Below, in pieces: positions 53,906-61,014 of a stretch of 64,000 bases of DNA. Where the stretch lies: the NCBI GenBank assembly GCA_031550605.1, contig JAVBOK010000025.1, positions 12,871-76,870 of the forward strand. Direction: 5' to 3'. Each line of letters begins with the position of its first letter. Position 1 is the first letter of the stretch. This DNA is from FLUQ01 sp031550605. GTDB taxonomy: Bacteria > Desulfobacterota > Desulfovibrionia > Desulfovibrionales > Desulfovibrionaceae. A program made the translations under genes and the position numbers. Below the pieces are notes generated by a model, which worked only from the letters and a program-made list of their open reading frames with translations, was not told where the DNA came from and did no database searches.

Positions 53906-55869
53906 TCGTCCTCGTCTTTGGGAGGCACGGTTTTTATTTTGGGACGTTCCTGCTGGTCGTCATCTTCCAGGACGAAGTCGTCATCTTCCTCGTCCGGTTC
54001 ATCCTGCAGGGCGGCCTCGTCGTCCTTTCCGGGGGCGTCCAGGTTTTCGCCCTTGTTGAGCCTGCCCGTATCCGGGGACAATTCTTCGCCCCTAAGCACC
54101 TTGTCGATGTCGGCGCCGGTCAGGGTTTCATGCTCGAGCAGGGCAGCGGCCAGCCTGTGCAGGGTGTCGATGTTGTCCCGCAGGAGCTTGTCCGCCGTTT
54201 CCATGGCCGTGGTGATGATGCGCTTGACTTCGGCATCCACCAAACGGGCGGTATCCTCGCTGTGTTCACGGTGCGAAACCCATTCGCGGCCGATGAACAC
54301 TTCCTGGTTCTGCTCGCCGATGGCGACCGGACCGATGGCTTCGCTCATGCCGAAACGGCAGACCATGGACCGCGCGGTCTGGGTGGCCTTGTTGATGTCG
54401 TCGGAAGCGCCGGTGGTATATTTGCCGTAAATGATCCATTCCGCCGCGCGGCCCGCCAGGGCGATGGCGATGCGGTGTTCCAGCTCCGTGCGCTCCATGC
54501 CGTAGCGGTCGCGCTCGGGCAGCGGCATCATCAGGCCCAGAGCCCTGCCGCGCGGGATGATGGTCACCTTGTGCACCGGGTCGGTGCCGGGCAGCAGCAC
54601 GGAAACGAGGGCATGGCCCGATTCGTGGTACGCGGTCTTTTTGCGTTCCTCTTCGGTCAGGACCATGGTGCGCCGTTCCTTGCCCATCAGGAGCTTGTCC
54701 TTGGCGTTTTCAAAATCGGCCATGGTCACCAGATCCTTGCTTTCCTTGGCGGCCATCAGAGCTGCTTCGTTGACCATGTTTTCAAGGTCCGCACCGGAAA
54801 AGCCGGGAGTACCGCGCGACAACACGTCCAGGTCCACATCGGAAGCCAGGGGGCTGCGCTTGGTGTGCACGGCCAGAATCTGCTTTCTGCCGCGCACGTC
54901 GGGCAGGGGAACCACCACCTGGCGGTCGAAACGGCCGGGCCGCAGCAGGGCCGGGTCAAGCACGTCGGGCCGGTTGGTGGCCGCGATCAGGATGACGCCT
55001 TCATTGGCTTCAAAGCCGTCCATCTCGACAAGCATCTGGTTAAGGGTCTGCTCGCGTTCGTCGTGGCCGCCGCCCAGGCCCGCCCCGCGCTGGCGGCCCA
55101 CGGCGTCGATTTCATCAATAAAGATCAGGCAGGGAGCGTTCTTTTTGCCCTGGGCGAAAAGATCGCGCACGCGCGAAGCCCCGACCCCCACGAACATTTC
55201 CACAAAATCCGAACCGGAAATGGAAAAGAACGGAACCCCGGCCTCGCCGGCCACGGCCCTGGCCATCAGCGTCTTGCCCGTGCCGGGGCCGCCGACCAGC
55301 AGCACCCCTTTGGGAATGCGACCGCCCAGCCTGGTAAATTTTTTGGGGTTGGACAAAAAGTCCACCACTTCGGAAAGCTCCTCCTTGGCCTCGTCAACCC
55401 CGGCCACGTCGGCAAAAGTGACCCGGGTCGCCTCCTGCGAAACCATCCGGGCGCGGGACCGGCCGAAACTCATGGCTTTGCCCCCGCCGCCCTGCATCTG
55501 GCGCATGAAAAAAACCCAGACCCCGATGATGACCAGCATGGGCAGCCATGAAACCAGCATGGTGGTGAACCAGGAAGCCTCTTCCGGCGGTTCCGCTTTC
55601 AGGGCCACATGCTGGCCGATCAATTTGGCCACCAGACCGGGGTCATCCGGGGCATAGCTTTGGAATGTGACGCCATCGACGGTTTTGCCAAGCAGCTTTC
55701 TGCCCTGCATGGTGACTTCGCCGATTTTGCCGTCCTGAACGTTTTGCAGAAACACGCTGTAATCCATTTTGCTCTGCGGGGCTTGCGGCGCGTTGAAGAC
55801 GTTGAACAGCGCCACCATCAGCAGGGAAATGATGCCCCATAATATGAGAGTGCGCGTGAATTGATTCAA
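53902..55869 (-). CDS. ftsH: ATP-dependent zinc metalloprotease FtsH
   Basis: The protein has 655 residues. Two membrane helices (about 5-22 and 105-123) flank a periplasmic domain. The AAA module has Walker A GGPGTGKT, Walker B LIFIDEID and the second region of homology up to RPGRFDR. The protease has HESGH. The last 60 residues are strongly acidic. It degrades misfolded membrane and regulatory proteins. TTG 55869 is chosen because GGAGG lies 6 bases upstream and the frame before it has no conserved sequence. Confidence 0.96.
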   Translation of the reverse strand: MNQFTRTLILWGIISLLMVALFNVFNAPQAPQSKMDYSVFLQNVQDGKIGEVTMQGRKLLGKTVDGVTFQSYAPDDPGLVAKLIGQHVALKAEPPEEASWFTTMLVSWLPMLVIIGVWVFFMRQMQGGGGKAMSFGRSRARMVSQEATRVTFADVAGVDEAKEELSEVVDFLSNPKKFTRLGGRIPKGVLLVGGPGTGKTLMARAVAGEAGVPFFSISGSDFVEMFVGVGASRVRDLFAQGKKNAPCLIFIDEIDAVGRQRGAGLGGGHDEREQTLNQMLVEMDGFEANEGVILIAATNRPDVLDPALLRPGRFDRQVVVPLPDVRGRKQILAVHTKRSPLASDVDLDVLSRGTPGFSGADLENMVNEAALMAAKESKDLVTMADFENAKDKLLMGKERRTMVLTEEERKKTAYHESGHALVSVLLPGTDPVHKVTIIPRGRALGLMMPLPERDRYGMERTELEHRIAIALAGRAAEWIIYGKYTTGASDDINKATQTARSMVCRFGMSEAIGPVAIGEQNQEVFIGREWVSHREHSEDTARLVDAEVKRIITTAMETADKLLRDNIDTLHRLAAALLEHETLTGADIDKVLRGEELSPDTGRLNKGENLDAPGKDDEAALQDEPDEEDDDFVLEDDDQQERPKIKTVPPKDEDE

Positions 55870-56282
55870 GGAAAACCTCCGGGTACGTGAGTCGGCCGCT
55901 GTCCGGCATCCGGGACAGCGGGCCTTGTTACCGGGACTGTAATCTCTGAGTCGGGTTTTGACAATGAGTCGGCGGAAGAAAAGTGTCCGGCCGGACATTT
56001 GCGTCGGAAAACGTTCTCCTTGCAAAGCAACTCCATTGCAAAAGCACTTGAGGCTGAGGAGATGCGATTAATTGCGTAACGTTTTCTACAAAAATAGAAA
56101 TTGACAACAAAATAGATATAAAAGATATTATCATTTCTTATTATTACTTTAATTAAGTACAGCAATTGAAAATAACAAACAGATTTTTTTATTTGAATAA
56201 AACAGTGATGTATTCATGAAAAAAATTGAATACGCACAATCCGTTCTTTTGTTCATAAGTACAATCTGACAGGAGAGTTTTT
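55870..56282. other. 413-bp divergent regulatory region, ftsH / yeiH
   Basis: The left part contains a 14-base perfect palindrome TGTCCGGCCGGACA (55984-55997), a possible operator. The right part (about 56040-56280) is very AT-rich against the GC-rich surroundings and holds the promoter at 56101. Several short frames there have no ribosome-binding site. No structured RNA was recognised. Confidence 0.55.
56101..56129 (+). promoter_or_regulatory. Sigma-70 promoter for the first YeiH operon
   Basis: A consensus TTGACA is followed after 17 bases by GATATT in an AT-rich stretch. The predicted leader is about 147 bases long before ATG 56283. Confidence 0.6.
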
Positions 56283-57761
56283 ATGAATGTAGAGAAAAAG
56301 GGCCTTACGGAAGATAAAGCCGCTCTGCTTCTTGGCAGCGCCATTTTTCTGGTGGCAATGCTGAATTTTGCGGGTGTCAACTGCCTTGGATGGATCGTCA
56401 AGGCCGGCACATGGCTGGATCCGGTCAAAATGTTCGGCGCGACCGCCTCTTCCACCGGAAAAGCCCTCGGCGCCTGGGCGTCCCCTGAAGCCACAGGCTG
56501 GATATGCCTGGTTTTGACCTATGCGGTCATCACCGCCCTTCTGGCTGTCGGCGTCAAGCTGATGAACGCCAATGTGGTCGAATTCGCCAAAGCCTTCACT
56601 CTGGTCTTTTTCGTGGCGTACCTGTGCTACGGGCTCGGCAACTACGCCTACATCGCGGTGGCGCCCACTCCGGCGGCCCTGGCCAAGGCAAAAATCACAT
56701 GGTCCATGGGGCTTTCCGGCGAAGCGGGCTACATCGTCGCCCTGATCGCCGGCATCGTCGTGGGCAATTTCATGCCGGGCGTGGCCGAAGCCATGCGCCC
56801 CGCCTGCCGGCCGGAAATGTTCGTAAAAATCGCCATCATCATCATGGGCGCGGAATTGGGCGTCAAGGCGGCACAGGCCATCGGCCTGGCCGGGCACGTC
56901 GTGTTCCGCGGTTTGTGCGCCATTGTCGAAGCCTACCTTATTTACTGGGCGGCCGTGTACTACGTCTCGCGCAAGTATTTCAAATTCAGCCGGGAATGGG
57001 CAGCGCCCCTTGCTTCCGGCATTTCCATCTGCGGCGTTTCCGCGGCCATCGCCACGGGCGGCGCCATCCGGGCCAGGCCCATCGTGCCCATCATGGTTTC
57101 GTCGCTGGTGGTCGTGTTCACCTGCATTGAAATGCTGATTCTGCCCTTTGTCGCCGCCTGGGGCCTGCACAGCGAACCCCTGGTCGCCGGCGGCTGGATG
57201 GGTCTGGCCGTCAAGTCGGACGGCGGCGCCATAGCCAGCGGAGCCATCTCCGAAGCCCTGATTCTGGCCAAGGCCAAAGCGCTGGACGGGGTCAGCTACG
57301 AAACCGGCTGGGTGGTCATGGTCACGACCACGGTGAAGATTTTCATCGATATCTTCATCGGCATCTGGTCCCTGATCCTGGCCTACATCTGGTGCACCAA
57401 GCTGGACACCGGCTGCACCACGCGGGCCATGGCATGGTCCGACGTATGGGACCGTTTCCCCCGTTTCGTGTTCGGGTATATTTTGACCTTCCTCATCCTG
57501 CTCTTCCTCAGTCTGCAATCCAAGGAGCTGTACGCCCTGGGATCGGGCATGACGGCGAACATCAACTCGTTGCGCACCCTGTTCTTCCTGATGACGTTCT
57601 TCACCATCGGGGTCATTTCGAACTTCAGGCGCCTGTGGGCGGAAGGCATCGGCAGACTGGCCGCCGTGTACTGCGTCTGTCTGTTCGGCTTCATCATCTG
57701 GATCGGCCTGTTCATCTCCTGGCTGTTCTTCCACGGCATCAAGCCCCCCATCGTACCGTAA
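56283..57761 (+). CDS. YeiH-family putative anion (sulfate/sulfite) exporter, copy 1
   Basis: The protein has 492 residues and about eleven to twelve membrane helices. It belongs to the YeiH/UPF0324 family by the block SGISICGVSAAIATGGAI and the late W..FPRFVFGYILTFL. The family is annotated as putative sulfate exporters; direct evidence for the substrate is limited. AGGAG lies 8 bases before ATG 56283. Two small genes follow in the same direction, and a second YeiH gene begins 741 bases downstream. Confidence 0.88.
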   Translation: MNVEKKGLTEDKAALLLGSAIFLVAMLNFAGVNCLGWIVKAGTWLDPVKMFGATASSTGKALGAWASPEATGWICLVLTYAVITALLAVGVKLMNANVVEFAKAFTLVFFVAYLCYGLGNYAYIAVAPTPAALAKAKITWSMGLSGEAGYIVALIAGIVVGNFMPGVAEAMRPACRPEMFVKIAIIIMGAELGVKAAQAIGLAGHVVFRGLCAIVEAYLIYWAAVYYVSRKYFKFSREWAAPLASGISICGVSAAIATGGAIRARPIVPIMVSSLVVVFTCIEMLILPFVAAWGLHSEPLVAGGWMGLAVKSDGGAIASGAISEALILAKAKALDGVSYETGWVVMVTTTVKIFIDIFIGIWSLILAYIWCTKLDTGCTTRAMAWSDVWDRFPRFVFGYILTFLILLFLSLQSKELYALGSGMTANINSLRTLFFLMTFFTIGVISNFRRLWAEGIGRLAAVYCVCLFGFIIWIGLFISWLFFHGIKPPIVP

Positions 57762-57779
57762 TTTCACGAGGATACCGAT

Positions 57780-57947
57780 ATGCAGGAAGTGAAGAAAGAA
57801 GTGACCATGAAGGACGAAATGGAAGCCATGCAGTATGAGCCGCTCAACGATGTCGAGATGAAACTCATCAAATGGAGCATGGGGCTCGGAGTCGGCCTGC
57901 TGGTGGTGTTTTACCTGATATCCCTGATGGTGCCCGGCGCACATTGA
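57780..57947 (+). CDS. Small single-helix membrane protein (55 residues)
   Basis: The frame runs from ATG 57780 to TGA 57945-57947. The first 33 residues are charged and Met/Glu/Lys-rich; residues about 34-50 form one membrane helix (GLGVGLLVVFYLISLMV). GAGGA lies 9 bases before the start. It is 18 bases after the YeiH gene and 13 before the next small gene, so it is probably an accessory subunit of that permease. No family recognised. Confidence 0.72.
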   Translation: MQEVKKEVTMKDEMEAMQYEPLNDVEMKLIKWSMGLGVGLLVVFYLISLMVPGAH

Positions 57948-57960
57948 CACGGGAGGAGCC

Positions 57961-58191
57961 ATGAACACCTATCGTCTGCGGTTTATCAGCGGCCCGCAGG
58001 AAGCCCTGCGCGCCGAACGGGAGCACCGCGTCAGCGCGGCTTCGCCAGCCGAGGCCCTGGGCACGGTATGCCGCTGGCCCGTGCAGTCGGACAGCCGGCA
58101 GACCTGCGCCTGGGCCAGGCACCCCGGCACCAGCCTCTACGATGTGGCAGCCTGGGAAGCGCAATTGCTCGGCGATCCGCCGTCCGCGTAA
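57961..58191 (+). CDS. Hypothetical 76-residue protein in the YeiH operon
   Basis: The protein is soluble, with no membrane helix. It is rich in Arg and Ala and contains two cysteines (TVCRWP, TCAWARHPG). GGGAGGAG lies just before ATG 57961, a very strong start. It is the last gene of the unit, followed by a hairpin. Function unknown. Confidence 0.7.
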   Translation: MNTYRLRFISGPQEALRAEREHRVSAASPAEALGTVCRWPVQSDSRQTCAWARHPGTSLYDVAAWEAQLLGDPPSA

Positions 58192-58217
58192 CACACGAAA
58201 GCCCGTGCCTTTTTCCG

Positions 58218-58247
58218 AGTCCCGGGGCCGCAGGTCCCGGGACTTGT
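58218..58247 (+). terminator. Terminator after the first YeiH operon
   Basis: AGTCCCGGG pairs with CCCGGGACT, followed by a short TTGTT. Confidence 0.68.
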
Positions 58248-58501
58248 TCATCGTGCCGCGCAACGTGGCCCCGCATATCTCTAATAACGACATTTCAAAG
58301 AGTTGCCATAGATTTGTCTGTAAAATAGCCGAATAGCGCTTGCTTCATTTATCATTTTCTGATTTATTTCAAAAAGTAATTGTTTTCTTGACCGTTGATC
58401 AAATATACGTTTGTCTTTTATTTTATTACTTCTTTTTTTCGTAATCGTTTGCGAAATCCGGGCATTTTCCCGCCCAGCGCCACAAAACCGGAGGGAAAGG
58501 T
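58248..58501. other. AT-rich leader of the second YeiH gene
   Basis: A 254-base region whose right half is AT-rich, like the one before copy 1. TTGACC..GATCAA (58389-58403) is an imperfect inverted repeat resembling Crp/Fnr-type sites of this group. A possible but weak -35/-10 pair (TTGTTT, 18 bases, TATACG) overlaps it. GGAGGGAAAGG precedes the start codon. Confidence 0.4.
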
Positions 58502-60241
58502 ATGGCAGCAGAAAACCAGCAACCTGAAGTCGTACGGGATAAAGCGCAATCACGCCTGTCCGACCTGTGGACCAAAGAAGATTACTGGGCGATCTGGCTC
58601 GGTTTTGTCATCGCTCTGGGTGCCGCGGCGCTTATCTTTTTCGCGCAAAAACCCGTGCTGCAGGAACAGGTCGCGAAAGCCAACACAATCCTGGAAACAG
58701 AAAAAAACCGCGCGCCCTTCAAAACCATCGCCTTTTACAACGCGGTCGCGGCCAAAGGCAAACTGAGCGCCCGCAACACGGACACGGCCAAATTCCTTTC
58801 CGATTTCATCAAAACGCCCCAGCGCTGGCAAGGCAGCCCTTCCCTGGCTTTCATCATGAGCAAGGAAGAAGCGGACGCAAAAAACAAAACCGGCGAAGCC
58901 AAAAAGACCGAAACCGCCGCCAAGGCCAAAGCCGCGCTGGAAGCCGCCCAGACGGCGGAAAAAGCGGCGGCTGACGCCGGGTTCAAGGACAAAGCCCTGA
59001 ACGACGCGGCGCAAAAATCCATCGATGCCTGGCAAAAGGCGGCCGGCGATGCGGCAAAGGCGGCGGCAAGCGCCAAACCTTACAACCTCATCCCCAATCT
59101 GATCATGTTCCTGATCGCTTGCGGGCTGTTTTTCTCCATCGGCATTCTGTTCATGGGGCAGAACGTGCCGAAGTTCATGATCGGGTTTGCTTTCGTGTTC
59201 GCGTTCGCGGTGCTGGCCTTTTTCCTGGGCAACGAAAGCACCATGCGCAAATGGGGGCTGGGTTCCGAAGCCTGGGCCATCATTCTGGGTCTGATCCTCG
59301 CCAACACCGTAGGCACGCCGAATTTCGTCAAGCCCGCTCTGCAGACCGAATTTTACATCAAAACCGGTCTGGTTCTGCTGGGCGCGGAAGTGCTGTTCGA
59401 CAAAATCGTGGCCATCGGCATTCCCGGCATTTTCGTAGCCTGGGTCGTCACGCCCATCGTGTTGATCAGCACCTTCATTTTCGGCCAGACCGTGCTGAAA
59501 ATGCCTTCAAAAACCCTGAACATCGTCATTTCCGCCGACATGTCGGTGTGCGGCACTTCGGCGGCCATCGCAACCGCCGCGGCCTGCCGGGCGAAGAAAG
59601 AGGAACTGACCCTGGCCATCGGCATTTCCCTGACCTTCACCGCGTTGATGATGTTCCTCATGCCCCTGTTCATCAAGGCCGTGGGCATGCCGGAAATTCT
59701 GGGCGGCGCCTGGATGGGCGGCACCATTGACGCCACCGGCGCGGTGGCCGCGGCCGGCGCCGTGCTGGGGCAGAAAGCCCTGTACGTGGCCGCCACCATC
59801 AAGATGATCCAGAACGTGCTGATCGGGGTGACCGCGTTCGGCGTGGCCATCTATTGGTGCGCCAAGGTCGAGTGCGTGGAAGGCCAGTCCGTTTCGGCCC
59901 TGGAAATCTGGCACCGTTTCCCCAAATTCGTGCTGGGCTTTTTGGCCGTATCCATCATCTTCTCCGTGCTCAGCGGCTCATACGGACCCGACCTGTCCAA
60001 AATCATCATCAGCGACGGCGCCATCCGCGGGCTGACCAGCCCCCTGCGCGGCTGGTTCTTCGCGCTGGCCTTCTCTTCCATCGGCCTTGCCACAAACTTC
60101 CGCGAACTGGGCCATTACTTCGCGGGCGGCAAACCGGTCATTCTGTATGTGTGCGGGCAGAGCTTCAACCTCTGCCTGACCCTGCTCATGGCCTGGATCA
60201 TGTTCTACAAGATATTCCCCGAAATCACCGCCAAGATCTGA
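58502..60241 (+). CDS. YeiH-family putative anion exporter, copy 2, with coiled-coil insert
   Basis: The protein has 579 residues. The first membrane helix (about 30-48) is followed by a hydrophilic segment of about 150 residues (50-198) very rich in Ala, Lys and Glu (AKAKAALEAAQTAEKAAADAG), likely a long helix or coiled coil. Then come about ten membrane helices with the family block SADMSVCGTSAAIATAAA and W.RFPKFVLGFLAV. The usual YeiH has about 350 residues and no such insert. GGAGGG precedes the start. A terminator follows directly. Confidence 0.87.
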   Translation: MAAENQQPEVVRDKAQSRLSDLWTKEDYWAIWLGFVIALGAAALIFFAQKPVLQEQVAKANTILETEKNRAPFKTIAFYNAVAAKGKLSARNTDTAKFLSDFIKTPQRWQGSPSLAFIMSKEEADAKNKTGEAKKTETAAKAKAALEAAQTAEKAAADAGFKDKALNDAAQKSIDAWQKAAGDAAKAAASAKPYNLIPNLIMFLIACGLFFSIGILFMGQNVPKFMIGFAFVFAFAVLAFFLGNESTMRKWGLGSEAWAIILGLILANTVGTPNFVKPALQTEFYIKTGLVLLGAEVLFDKIVAIGIPGIFVAWVVTPIVLISTFIFGQTVLKMPSKTLNIVISADMSVCGTSAAIATAAACRAKKEELTLAIGISLTFTALMMFLMPLFIKAVGMPEILGGAWMGGTIDATGAVAAAGAVLGQKALYVAATIKMIQNVLIGVTAFGVAIYWCAKVECVEGQSVSALEIWHRFPKFVLGFLAVSIIFSVLSGSYGPDLSKIIISDGAIRGLTSPLRGWFFALAFSSIGLATNFRELGHYFAGGKPVILYVCGQSFNLCLTLLMAWIMFYKIFPEITAKI

Positions 60242-60256
60242 ACCCAATCTGTTGCC

Positions 60257-60290
60257 GGGCCGCTCCTTCGGGGGCGGCCCACATTTTTTT
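60257..60290 (+). terminator. Rho-independent terminator after YeiH copy 2
   Basis: GGGCCGCTCC pairs with GGGGCGGCCC (one G-T pair) around TTCG and is followed by ACATTTTTTT. Confidence 0.85.
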
Positions 60291-60292
60291 CC

Positions 60293-60580
60293 ATGCCCGA
60301 CACGCCCCAACCCTCCGCCACACCGTTTTCCGGCCTTATCCGGCTGGGCATCGCCGTCGCCGTCATCTGGATCATGGTCGGCCATGTCTGCCCGGCCATC
60401 ATTGAAGCCATCCCGCCGTTCAAGCGGTATGCCGACGAGCTCGACCGCAGAGGCATCCACGGCGGCGCGCTGTTCTACACCAATGTGGAAGAAAACACCG
60501 AAGCGGACCTGCAGATGAGCAATACCATCCGTTTTCTGCCCAAAGGGCCGCTACCTCCGGAAAAACCCGCCGCCCCCTGA
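60293..60580 (+). CDS. Hypothetical single-helix membrane protein (95 residues)
   Basis: The protein has one membrane helix (about 17-36, LGIAVAVIWIMVGHVCPAI) and a soluble C-terminal part with a Pro-rich end. ATG 60293 begins two bases after the T-run of the YeiH terminator and has no ribosome-binding site, so the gene would need read-through or an unusual start. Codon use is like that of its neighbours. It probably belongs to the YeiH unit. Function unknown. Confidence 0.6.
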   Translation: MPDTPQPSATPFSGLIRLGIAVAVIWIMVGHVCPAIIEAIPPFKRYADELDRRGIHGGALFYTNVEENTEADLQMSNTIRFLPKGPLPPEKPAAP

Positions 60581-61014
60581 ATCTTTTCCGCCCCCCCTCC
60601 CTTTTTCATTGCAGGCGCAGAAATGCCGCTTGCATCCCGCCACAGGAACGGCTAGTAATAAAATCAACGATTTTTCAGGCCGTTGCCTTCATCCGGTGTG
60701 TAATTGCGCACGTTGCCTGTTGCAATTATCGCTTAACTGCATAGGTATCATGCGAAACTGTGTTTGTAATTTATGCAATTAGACGCTGGCGCGGCGGCTG
60801 CCGCGGTACGCCAAAGCATTTTCTCGGTGGAAACGCTTTGCTGATGCACGGCGAAGCGCGGCGCCATCCGTAAGCGGACAGCGCGGCGTGCATTCGGGGC
60901 AAGCCCTTTCGGCTTGTCCGCATCCGGGAAAAGAGATGTCTTCTGTTTTTCGGCTCCATGCGCGATGCAGAATTTTATCGTCAAAAAGCACCAACGGAAG
61001 CGCAGAAACAAAAC
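60581..61014. other. 434-bp intergenic region before the second hybrid kinase
   Basis: An AT-rich part (about 60650-60780) probably holds the kinase promoter, but no clear -35/-10 pair was found. A GC-rich part (60785-60960) contains several small inverted repeats, for example around GGCAAGCC/GGCTTGTC. The kinase frame is open from ATG 60958, so the last 57 bases could be coding. Confidence 0.45.

Noticed and set aside
60958..61014. ATG 60958 as start of the second hybrid kinase
   Set aside because: The added 19 residues are polar, have no ribosome-binding site and precede the natural start of the first membrane helix. It is kept only as an alternative.
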